The position numbers and the translations under genes were made by a program. Positions 9,034-16,473 of a stretch of 64,000 nt of DNA are shown here, piece after piece. Source of the DNA: Bog-473 sp963804055 (GTDB lineage: Bacteria > Actinomycetota > Acidimicrobiia > Acidimicrobiales > RAAP-2). The stretch spans positions 62,001 through 126,000 of the forward strand of contig CAWDOU010000008.1 of NCBI GenBank assembly GCA_963804055.1, in the 5' to 3' direction. The notes under the pieces were generated by a model. It was not told the DNA's origin, searched no databases, and worked only from the letters and a program-made list of their open reading frames with translations. The first letter of the stretch is position 1; every line of letters begins with the position of its first letter.

Positions 9034-10744
9034 GGCTCCGATGCAAGCACGGGGTTGTCACACGACGGGGGGCGACAGAGACAGCGAGATTTCCCCACAA
9101 TTCCACCGTATTTCCACTGCCTTTTCGGCCCAGAGCTGCGACCGTTCCTTCTGAGGAGAGGTGCATGCGCGTCCCCGGAAGGAGGTGCGTGCGCGTCCCG
9201 GAAGGAGGTGCATGCGCGTCCCCGGAAGGAGGTGCATGCGCGTCCCCGGAAGGAGGTGCATGCGCGTCCCCGGAAGGAGGTGCGTGCGCGTCCACGAAAA
9301 AGAACGGCTTCAGTGCAAAGCGAACGCCGGCGCCGCCTCCCGGCAGTCGGCAGCGGGCCGCAACGGCCGGATGCGAGCTGTCAGCGCGCTCCGCGACGAG
9401 CGGCACCGGCCGGGCCAGGCTCCAACTGAAGGTGTCCTCAATGTCGGCCAGGGCCAGCGGCGACGCCAGGTCGGCGACGGTCGGCCCCACACGGTCGGCC
9501 ACCGACTGCAGCAGCGCGGCGTCGAAACCCCACAGGTCGACGGCGTTCGCACCGAGGATGCGACGCAGGTCGTCCTCGGGCAGCCCCCCGAAGATGTAGC
9601 GCAAGGTCTCACGGTGCACCGGCGCCGCGCCCTCCAGGTGGGGGTAGTCCGCCCCCCACATGAGCTTGTCGATGCCGATCTCGTGGCGCATCTCGGCCTC
9701 GTAACGCTTCATGAGCGAGCCGCCCATCCAGACGTGCTTCTCGAAGTAGTCCCGGGGGCGCATCTGCAGGTAGGAGCGCACGGGGGCGCCGCCGTGGGTG
9801 TCGAAGAACGACTCCATGTCCCGGATGAGCGACGGCAGCCACTGCACGCCGTTCTCGCTCACCACGACGCGCAGGTCGGGGTGGCGGTCGAACACGCCGC
9901 CGAAGATCATGAACCACAGCGGCCGGCGCGTGAACACGAACACCTCGTAGAGGCCGAGCATGCCGCCGTGCTCGGCGTCGTAGAGGAACTTGGTGTCGGT
10001 GGCCGAGCCGGACGCGCCGGTGTGCAGGTTCACCACCATGCCGTGCTCCTCGCACACGCTCCAGAAGGGCTCGTAGTAGTCGTCGGCGTAGCCCGGCAGC
10101 CGCGAAGTGACCGACATGGCGGGCAGCATGACGCCACCGAAGATGCCGTTGTCGCGCGCCCAGCCCACCTCCTCGACGGCGCGGTCCATGTCGTGGAAGT
10201 CGATCGGCATGACGCCGGCCCGCCGGCCCGGCGCCGCCGCGCAGAAGTCGGCCAGCCAGCGCAGGTAGCCGTGCAGTGCGGGCCACACCACCTCGAGGCC
10301 CTTGTCCGTGGCGGCGCCCAGGTACATGGCGGGAGAGAGCCCGCCCGCCAGGATCGGTCCGGGCAGTGCCACCTCGGCATGGATCCCCTGCTCCTCGAGC
10401 ACGGCAAGACGTCGCCCGTCACCATCGCCCGGCACGACCCAGTCGGTGCCGTAGTGCGCCAGCCAGCCCTCGGCCGCCGCGATGTCCACGCCCATGCCGG
10501 CGAGGCGGCGGGCGGCCGTGGCGCGGACGGGGTCGGACTCGTCGACCTCACCGGGATCGAAGCCACCGAACATGGAGATGGCGAGATTCGACATGTCGCC
10601 GAAGGCGGCGACCGCCTCGCGCTGCGCCGGGTCCACGTAGGACAGGAAGTGCTCCAGGCTGTCCGGCGAGGCGTGCGTGTCGGCCGACACCACGACGTAG
10701 TTGCGCCCCCGCCCCTGCGCGACCGTGGTCGCTCCCTCACCCAT
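8660..10744 (-). CDS. Amidohydrolase (amidohydrolase_2 type) with read-through C-terminus
   Basis: Starts at ATG 10744 (MGEGATTVAQ). Residues 1 to about 450 are a complete TIM-barrel amidohydrolase_2 protein: the metal motif Asp22-x-His24 (SADTHASPD), NLHTGAS, SENGVQWLP, and WGADYPHLEG near residues 363-369 with the catalytic Asp. No stop follows the domain. The frame instead runs through a 24-nt tandem repeat (DAHAPPSG units) and ends only at 8660, 374 bases inside the HNH gene, giving 694 codons. One repeat unit is 23 nt; a 24-nt unit would move the stop to 8994. The natural C-terminus is therefore uncertain. The enzyme likely hydrolyses or decarboxylates a small cyclic or aromatic substrate (family knowledge). 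Confidence 0.75.
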   Translation of the reverse strand: MGEGATTVAQGRGRNYVVVSADTHASPDSLEHFLSYVDPAQREAVAAFGDMSNLAISMFGGFDPGEVDESDPVRATAARRLAGMGVDIAAAEGWLAHYGTDWVVPGDGDGRRLAVLEEQGIHAEVALPGPILAGGLSPAMYLGAATDKGLEVVWPALHGYLRWLADFCAAAPGRRAGVMPIDFHDMDRAVEEVGWARDNGIFGGVMLPAMSVTSRLPGYADDYYEPFWSVCEEHGMVVNLHTGASGSATDTKFLYDAEHGGMLGLYEVFVFTRRPLWFMIFGGVFDRHPDLRVVVSENGVQWLPSLIRDMESFFDTHGGAPVRSYLQMRPRDYFEKHVWMGGSLMKRYEAEMRHEIGIDKLMWGADYPHLEGAAPVHRETLRYIFGGLPEDDLRRILGANAVDLWGFDAALLQSVADRVGPTVADLASPLALADIEDTFSWSLARPVPLVAERADSSHPAVAARCRLPGGGAGVRFALKPFFFVDAHAPPSGDAHAPPSGDAHAPPSGDAHAPPSGTRTHLLPGTRMHLSSEGTVAALGRKGSGNTVELWGNLAVSVAPRRVTTPCLHRSHGVGELRRSTRGTDRLGCGQLRRLRVDGAAPPPRRPLRVLHDRGDGRLRGGGGVGGRWGQDGGGVDRHALSGPTGGGQAPGAPGTLAAPPARGGAGLARGRHRPRCGPGHRLGAAAPHRGLHGP
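9158..9300. repeat. Six-copy 24-nt tandem repeat, one unit 23 nt
   Basis: Units begin with GAGGTG at 9158, 9182, 9205, 9229, 9253 and 9277. The unit at 9182 is 23 nt and lacks one C. The others are nearly identical except for CATG/CGTG variation and a divergent last copy. On the plus strand every junction reads GGAAGGAGGTGCATG or GTG, that is, a Shine-Dalgarno-like sequence next to a start codon. It lies at the 3' end of the amidohydrolase frame. Confidence 0.92.
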
Positions 10745-10891
10745 GCCACGCCCTCCCGGACACCGACCACTCCACACCGGTGGGTCCGCAGCACGGTTGC
10801 GAGCGGACGTCCTGGTCAGTGACCCGCAGACTACCGCCGGTGCTCCCGGGTCGGGTGTGGCACCGGCGCCCCGGTAGGTTTTGCGGTCGGG

Positions 10892-11728
10892 ATGCACACC
10901 TCCTCGACCGTCATTCTGGTGCTGGCCGTGTTCGCCGCCAGCCTGGTCGAGATGGTGGAGGCCCTGACCATCGTGGTGGCGGCCGGCGTGAGCCGGGGCT
11001 GGCGTCCGGCCCTGGAGGGCGCCGCGGCGGCGCTCCTCGTGCTCGGGGTGCTGGTCGTCGCGGTGGGCGTCCCCCTCATCCGCTACATCCCGCTCGACAC
11101 CCTGCGGGTGGTGGTGGGCGCGCTCCTGCTGGTGCTCGGCCTGTCCTGGTTGCGCAAGGCGATCCTGCGGGCGAGCGGCCACAAGGACCCGCACGACGAG
11201 GACAGGATCTTCGCGGCGACGGTCGCCGAGCTCAGCGCCGAGGACGGAGATGCGGCGGCGTCGCCCGCCGTGGCCCGGACTCCGAAGCACGACGGCGTCG
11301 GCTTCGCGGTCGCCTTCAAGGGCGTCTTCCTCGAGGGTACCGAGGTGGTCCTGATCGTGGTCAGCCTGGGGGCGGCGCAGCACCGCCTCGGGCTCGCCGC
11401 GTTGGCCGCGGCTGCGGCGGCCGTGCTGGTGGCCGTGGTCGGCCTGGTGGTGGCGCGCCAGCTGAGCGAGGTGCCCGAGAACACGATCAAGACCGTGGTC
11501 GGCGTGATGCTGACCAGCTTCGGCGTGTTCTGGGTCGGCGAGGGCGCCGGCGTGCACTGGCCCGGCTCCGACCTCGCCATCCCGGTGCTGGTCGGGTTCT
11601 TCGTCGTGGTCTTCTTCGCCTTCACCGCGTTCATGCGCACGCAGCTGCCGGCGGGAATGTCGCCGTCCGCGCCGCCGTCCGCGCCGCCGTCCGCGTCGCC
11701 GTCGGTCCCCGAGGAGGCGACACCGTGA
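10892..11728 (+). CDS. COG4280-like integral membrane protein with duplicated ExxE motif
   Basis: A 278-residue membrane protein from ATG 10892. About seven hydrophobic segments surround a charged cytoplasmic loop (residues about 95-135). Two equivalent acidic motifs occur inside hydrophobic helices: Glu20-x-x-Glu23 in ASLVEMVEALTIVV, and Glu148-x-x-Glu151 in FLEGTEVVLIVV. This internal duplication resembles cation transporters such as FTR1 or GDT1, so metal transport is a reasonable but unproven idea. The C-terminal tail is Ser/Pro repeats (PSAPPSAPPSASPS). A -10-like TAGGTT at 10875 implies a very short leader. It heads a two-gene operon with the small membrane protein at 11742. Confidence 0.7.
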   Translation: MHTSSTVILVLAVFAASLVEMVEALTIVVAAGVSRGWRPALEGAAAALLVLGVLVVAVGVPLIRYIPLDTLRVVVGALLLVLGLSWLRKAILRASGHKDPHDEDRIFAATVAELSAEDGDAAASPAVARTPKHDGVGFAVAFKGVFLEGTEVVLIVVSLGAAQHRLGLAALAAAAAAVLVAVVGLVVARQLSEVPENTIKTVVGVMLTSFGVFWVGEGAGVHWPGSDLAIPVLVGFFVVVFFAFTAFMRTQLPAGMSPSAPPSAPPSASPSVPEEATP

Positions 11729-11741
11729 GCATGGTGACCGG

Positions 11742-11963
11742 GTGAGCGCGGTGACCCGGGCCGTGCGCGCCTTCGGGCTCTTCTGGTGGGACTTCCTCGT
11801 CGGCGATACGCCCGAGCTCGCCCTGGCCACCGGCGCCCTCGTCGGCCTGGCCTTCCTGCTCGCCGGTCAGCACTGGGTGGGCGCCATCGTGTTGCCGTTG
11901 GTGGCGGCCGCGTTCCTCTTTCTCAGCACATATCGAGGGCGGCGCCGGGCACCCCGGCCATAA
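11742..11963 (+). CDS. Small two-TM membrane protein
   Basis: A 73-residue protein from GTG 11742, 13 bases after the COG4280-like gene and so very likely its operon partner. It has an N-terminal amphipathic stretch (VRAFGLFWWDFLVGDTPE), two hydrophobic helices (LALATGALVGLAFLLAG and WVGAIVLPLVAAAFLFL), and a basic tail YRGRRRAPRP that suggests a cytoplasmic C-terminus. I recognise no family. It may be an accessory subunit of the neighbouring transporter-like protein; that rests on context only. Confidence 0.6.
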   Translation: MSAVTRAVRAFGLFWWDFLVGDTPELALATGALVGLAFLLAGQHWVGAIVLPLVAAAFLFLSTYRGRRRAPRP

Positions 11964-12053
11964 GGACCGGCGCTCGCCGGCGCTGCGGCGGGGCGACCTT
12001 CGACCTCGTCGGCCCCTGCACGTCGGCTGCAGTGGCATGGGGCTCGAGCACCT

Positions 12054-12968
12054 TCAGCGTCCGGGACGCGACGGCCTTCTCTCCGGTCGTGGCGCGGCTG
12101 CGCCGGGAGGGCCTCCGTCGCCGAGGAGCGCAGCGGTGTCCGGTCCCTCCAGCGTCCGCTCGGGCAGCAGGAGGAGCGCACCGATGAAGAAGCAGACTGC
12201 ACCGACGAAGGTTCCGAGATTCGTCAGGGCCAGGCTCAGGAGCTGCCCGCTCGAGGTGACGTAGCTCGCAACGGCCGACACGCCGAAGGCGACGGAGCCC
12301 ACCAGGTTCAGCGCGGTGATCTGCCACGAGATGCGGGACGGGCGCCAGGCGAAGGGCCCGTGGCACTCCTCGGCCCAGGCCAGCCAGCTGGAGACGAGGA
12401 AGCAGATTGAGCCGAGCGCGTCGGGCCGCCACACCGGGTGGTGGGCCGGCGATGCCCCCAGCCCGACGAGCAGGGCGCTCAGCGTGGTCCGGTTGAACCA
12501 CACGGTGCCGACCAGCTGAATGGCCGCGGCCCACCAGTCGATGCGGCGGTGCCGGATGCGCAGCAACGAACCGAGGCCGTCGCGCCGCGCCGCGACGACG
12601 GTGGACGGGGCCGACGCGACCTCCGTGTACTGCAGGAACGAGGCCGTCGTGAAGAAGATGGACCCGATGAAGAAGGTGATGTTGTCCGGCGTCACCCCGA
12701 CGGCGGTGGCGTAGGGCGGAAAGGAGCCCAAGGCGAAGCAGACGGAGCCGACGGCGAAGAAGACGCCCATCCACCACCCCACGGCGGACGGGGCCCACCA
12801 GGTCGAGCCACCGGGGACGCGCCCGGCGTGCTTGCGGTGCCAGCGCGAGTCCCACAGCAGGCGGGTGCCGTCGGGGAGGCCGTAGACCTCCCGCGTGACG
12901 AATGGACCGAAGCCGCGGCTCGCCACCCGGTGCCACCCCTTCGGCACGTCGACGTAGCCGGCCCGCAT
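12054..12968 (-). CDS. Multi-pass membrane protein, function unknown
   Basis: A 304-residue protein from ATG 12968 (MRAGYVDVPKGWHRVASRG); the frame is open upstream but only into low-quality sequence. The soluble N-terminus (about 65 residues) mentions YGLPDGTRLLWDSRWHRKH and is followed by at least seven hydrophobic segments, for example WWMGVFFAVGSVCFALGSF, ITFFIGSIFFTTASFLQY, LGSICFLVSSWLAWAEE and LGTFVGAVCFFIGALLLLP. The repeated two-helix pattern with F-x-x-S/G is reminiscent of YrhK-like membrane domains, but I would not assign a function. It is divergent from the VOC gene. Confidence 0.65.
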   Translation of the reverse strand: MRAGYVDVPKGWHRVASRGFGPFVTREVYGLPDGTRLLWDSRWHRKHAGRVPGGSTWWAPSAVGWWMGVFFAVGSVCFALGSFPPYATAVGVTPDNITFFIGSIFFTTASFLQYTEVASAPSTVVAARRDGLGSLLRIRHRRIDWWAAAIQLVGTVWFNRTTLSALLVGLGASPAHHPVWRPDALGSICFLVSSWLAWAEECHGPFAWRPSRISWQITALNLVGSVAFGVSAVASYVTSSGQLLSLALTNLGTFVGAVCFFIGALLLLPERTLEGPDTAALLGDGGPPGAAAPRPERRPSRPGR

Positions 12969-13101
12969 GGGCCGTGACCCTATGCCGCACCGGCTCGTCG
13001 GTGGCCCCCGACCCATGGGCCCTGAAATCCCCTGGCGTCCTGCGGGCGTCCCCCGGCGTCCCGCGGTCGACAGGGGACGCCGGTGCCGATTGAATGGGCC
13101 C

Positions 13102-13542
13102 GTGAGCGAGGCCGCCCGACCGATGCTCCGTTCGATCGTGCTCGACACCACCGACGCCCGCCGGCTGGCCGACTTCTACCACCGGCTGCTCGGCTACCCC
13201 TACGGCCCGGGCTTCGAACCGTCCGCCGATGACGGGCACGGTCCCGAGGACGAGGTCGACTGGGTGCTCCTCGAGACCTCCCCCGACGGCCCCTACCTGG
13301 CCTTCCAGAAGGTGGACGCGCTTCGGGAGTCGACGTGGCCGACGACGGAGGTGCCACAGCAGCTGCACCTCGACCTGACGGTGCCCGACAAAGAGGCCCT
13401 CGAGGAGCAGCACCGGGTCGCCCTCGACCTCGGGGCGCGCCTGCTCCTCGACGAATCCGACGATCCCGAGGAGCCGATCTACATCTATGCCGATCCCGAC
13501 GGGCACCCCTTCTGCATCTTCGTGACGGCGGGGGCCACGTGA
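13102..13542 (+). CDS. VOC (glyoxalase/bleomycin resistance fold) protein
   Basis: A 146-residue single-domain VOC protein from GTG 13102 (ATG 13123 is an alternative). The sequence MLRSIVLDTTDARRLADFYH, then LGYPYGPGFEP, VDWVLLETSPDGPYLAFQKV, QQLHLDLTVPDKE and IYADPDGHPFCIF, gives the paired beta-alpha-beta-beta-beta modules with the C-terminal DPDGHPFC hallmark. Metal-ligand positions are His in LHLDL and Glu/Asp residues of the fold; the first-module His is absent. Substrate unknown. Its stop codon is the first three usable bases of a 17-nt tandem repeat. Confidence 0.85.
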   Translation: MSEAARPMLRSIVLDTTDARRLADFYHRLLGYPYGPGFEPSADDGHGPEDEVDWVLLETSPDGPYLAFQKVDALRESTWPTTEVPQQLHLDLTVPDKEALEEQHRVALDLGARLLLDESDDPEEPIYIYADPDGHPFCIFVTAGAT

Positions 13543-13617
13543 CCGCAGGCGCCTCGTGACCGCAGGCGCCTCGTGACCGCAGGCGCCTCGTGACCGCAGG
13601 CGCCTCGTGACCGCAGG
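13539..13617. repeat. 17-nt tandem repeat, four full copies plus a partial
   Basis: The unit GTGACCGCAGGCGCCTC repeats exactly at 13539, 13556, 13573 and 13590, with a partial copy from 13607. The TGA in the first copy is the stop codon of the VOC gene, and each later copy also carries GTGA. The unit length is not a multiple of three. Confidence 0.95.
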
Positions 13618-13709
13618 GGGCTGGTAGCGCCGGACGGTCGTGGCGCCGGAGGCCCCGTCGCCGATCGGGCATCATGTGGGCTCGCCGTCGGCCGAGGGGA
13701 GGAGCACGG

Positions 13710-14795
13710 ATGAGTACCGAGACGCGCGGTGTCGTCGCCACAGCAAAGGGTGCCCCGGTCACCGTCGAGACGATCCTGGTGCCTGACCCCGGGCCGGGCG
13801 AGGCCGTCGTCGCGGTCAAGGCGTGCGGCGTGTGCCACACCGACCTCCACTACCGCGAGGGCGGCATCAACGACGACTTCCCCTTCCTCCTCGGGCACGA
13901 GGCCGCCGGCACCGTGGAGGCGGTCGGCGCGGGCGTCACGGACCTGGAGCCGGGCGACTTCGTGGTCCTGAATTGGCGGGCCGTGTGCGGGGAGTGCCGG
14001 GCCTGCCGGCGCGGCCGCCCCTGGTACTGCTTCAACACGCACAACGCCACGCAGAAGATGACGCTGGCCGACGGGACGCCCCTCTCCCCCGCGCTGGGCA
14101 TCGGCGCCTTCGCCGAGCGGACGCTGGTCGCCGCCGGCCAGTGCACCAAGGTCAACCCCGCCGCCCGCCCCGAGGCGGTCGGGCTGCTCGGCTGCGGCGT
14201 CATGGCCGGCATCGGCGCCGCCATGTACACGGGGCAGGTCGGCCCAGGCGACTCGGTGGCCGTCTTCGGCTGCGGCGGCGTCGGGTGCGCCGCCGTCGCC
14301 GGGTCCAGGCTCGCCGGGGCGGCCGTCATCATCGCCGTCGACAAGGACCCGCGGAAGCTCGAACTGGCCGGACGCTTCGGCGCCACCCACACCGTCGACG
14401 CCGGCAGCACCGATCCGGTCGAGGCCATCAAGGGGTTGACCGGTGGCAACGGCGCCGACGTGTGCATCGAGGCGGTGGGGAACCCGGCCGTGATGGAGCA
14501 GGCCTTCCTGGCCCGGGACCTGGCGGGGACGCTGGTGCAGGTGGGCGTGCCGACGCCCGACATGCGCATCGACCTGCCGATGATCGAGTTCTTCGGGCGG
14601 GGCGGGGCGCTCAAGCCGAGCTGGTACGGCGACTGCCTGCCGTCGCGTGACTTCCCGATGCTGACGGAGCTGTATCTCGACGGGCGGCTGGACCTCGACG
14701 GGTTCGTCAGCGAGACGATCGGCATCGAGCAGGTGGAGGAGGCCTTCGCCCGCATGCAGCGCGGCGAGGTGCTGCGTTCCGTCGTCGTGCTGTAG
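13710..14795 (+). CDS. mscR: S-(hydroxymethyl)mycothiol dehydrogenase
   Basis: A 361-residue zinc alcohol dehydrogenase starting at ATG 13710 behind GGAGGAGC. It aligns with the mycothiol-dependent formaldehyde dehydrogenase/nitrosomycothiol reductase MscR almost throughout: CGVCHTDLHYREGGIND, FLLGHEAAG, VLNWRAVCGECRACRRG, LGCGVMAGIGAA, GGALKPSWYGDCLP. Catalytic zinc ligands Cys42 and His63-Glu64 and structural zinc ligands Cys93, Cys96, Cys99 and Cys107 are present; the NAD site is FGCGGVGC. It oxidises the spontaneous formaldehyde-mycothiol adduct to S-formylmycothiol and can reduce nitrosomycothiol. Its presence implies mycothiol as the cellular thiol. A gamma-glutamyltransferase-like gene follows 2 bases later. 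Confidence 0.92.
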   Translation: MSTETRGVVATAKGAPVTVETILVPDPGPGEAVVAVKACGVCHTDLHYREGGINDDFPFLLGHEAAGTVEAVGAGVTDLEPGDFVVLNWRAVCGECRACRRGRPWYCFNTHNATQKMTLADGTPLSPALGIGAFAERTLVAAGQCTKVNPAARPEAVGLLGCGVMAGIGAAMYTGQVGPGDSVAVFGCGGVGCAAVAGSRLAGAAVIIAVDKDPRKLELAGRFGATHTVDAGSTDPVEAIKGLTGGNGADVCIEAVGNPAVMEQAFLARDLAGTLVQVGVPTPDMRIDLPMIEFFGRGGALKPSWYGDCLPSRDFPMLTELYLDGRLDLDGFVSETIGIEQVEEAFARMQRGEVLRSVVVL

Positions 14796-14797
14796 GC

Positions 14798-16446
14798 ATG
14801 GCCCTCCCCCTCGCCCCCTTCGGCGACCGCTCCGGCCTGCGCGGCATGGTGGCCGCCGCCGACCAGCTGGCCGCCGCGGCCGGCCTCGCCATGTTGGAGC
14901 GGGGCGGCTCGGCCGCCGACGCCGCCGTCGCCACGGGGGCCGCCATGGCGGTGGTCGGGCCGCACCTGTGCGGGCTCGGCGGCGACGTGCTGGCCATGAT
15001 CTCCCCACCGGAGGGCGAGGGGCCACCGGAGGCGCTGCTGTCCATCGGGCGGGCGGGCGCCGGCTCCGACGCGGCCCGCATGCGTCGCGACGGCCTGACC
15101 GTCATGCCGGTGCGCGGCGACATCCGCAGCGTGCAGGTGCCCGGCGCGGTCGACGGCTGGCTCGCCCTGCACGGGCGCTACGGGCGCCTGCCGCTCGACG
15201 AGGTGCTGGCCCCTGCCGCCGAGCTGGCCGAGGAGGGCTTCCCGGCCTCCATCATGCTGGCTCTGGCCAGCCACCTTGTGCACGCCCTCCCCGGCGCGGG
15301 CGAGCTGTGCCCCGACGGCCCGCTCGCCATCGGCCAGACCGTGCGCGTGCCCGGCATCGCCCGCACCCTGCGCACCATCGCCCGCGAAGGACGCGACGGC
15401 TTCTACCGCGGCGAGTTCGGCCGGGGCCTCCACGAGCTCGGCGGCGGCCACTTCGCACCGGAGGACTTCGCCACCAGCGCGGCGTCCTGGCACCGTCCCC
15501 TGCGTGCGGGCGCCTGGGGCCACGACCTGTGGACCGTCCCGCCGCCATCGCAGGGCTACCTGACCCTGGCCGGCGCCGCGGTGGCCGAGGCGGCGGGCCT
15601 CGGCGCCGACCCGGACGACCCGCAGTGGGCCCATCTCCTGGTCGAGACCTGGCGCGCCACCGGCCACGACCGCCCCGCCGTGCTCCACGACGGTGCCGAC
15701 GGGGACGCGCTGCTCGACCCCGGGCGGCTGGCCGCCGCCGCCGCCCGCGTCCGGGCCCACGCCGGCCCGGCGGCGCCGCCCGACGTCGCGCCGGGCCGGG
15801 GAACGACCGGCCCCGACGTGGCCCGCTTCGGCGACGGCGACACGACGCACCTGTGCGCGCAGGACGCCGACGGCCTCGGGATCTCCCTCACGCAGTCCAA
15901 CGCGCTGGACTTCGGGTCGCACCTCGTGGAGCCGACCACCGGCATCTTCCTGCACAACCGCGGCGTCGGCTTCTCGCTCGAGGCAGGGCACCCGGCCGAG
16001 GTGGCGCCCGGACGGCGGCCGCCCCACACCCTCTCCCCCATGCTCGTCACCACGCCCCGCGGCGCGCTGACCCATTTGGTCGGGGCCATGGGCGGCGACG
16101 CCCAGCCACAGATCATCGTGCAGCTGCTGGCCCGCCTGCTGCGGGCCGGCCAGAGTCCGGCCACCGCCGTCACGGCGGCCCGGCTCACCCTCGACGCCCC
16201 CTCGGCCGGTCCGTTCCGCTTCTGGTGGGGCGAGGACCTCACCGTCCAGGTGGAGGCGGACGCGCCCCCGCCTGGCCGGCCGGGCTCTCCGACCACGGCC
16301 ACCGGGTGCGGACCATCGGCGCCTTCGACCCCGTGGCCGTCGGCTGCGCCCAGATCATCGCCACCGAGCGCGACGCCACCGGCGCCCGCTCCATGGTGGC
16401 GGCATCGGACCCGCGCAGCCCGGCCGGCGCCGCGCTGGGCCGCTGA
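14798..16446 (+). CDS. Gamma-glutamyltransferase family protein (one-base frameshift near C-terminus)
   Basis: An Ntn-hydrolase of the gamma-glutamyltranspeptidase family, ATG 14798. The proenzyme part has ADQLAAAAGLAMLERGGSAADAAV and CGLGGD. The autoprocessing and nucleophile Thr is Thr349 in DTTHLCAQDADGLGISLTQS, and the small subunit has HTLSPMLV and GGDAQPQIIVQ. After VQVEADAPP the family sequence continues in another frame (AWPAGLSDHGHRVRTIG through SPAGAALGR), ending at 16446. One extra C in the C5 run at about 16263-16267 would join them into 549 residues. Uncorrected, the frame runs wrongly to 16597. No signal peptide is seen, so it may act in the cytoplasm on thiol conjugates; context beside mscR is suggestive only. 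Confidence 0.78.
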
Positions 16447-16473
16447 CCGGGCGACGTCGAAGGGGTGCGAGGA

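Noticed and set aside
9158..9300. CRISPR array
   Set aside because: Repeats are directly adjacent without spacers; the same holds for the arrays at 3304, 13539 and 56136.
9161..10822. 553-codon plus-strand frame over the repeat and amidohydrolase
   Set aside because: Antisense to the amidohydrolase, no domain; start is produced by the repeat.
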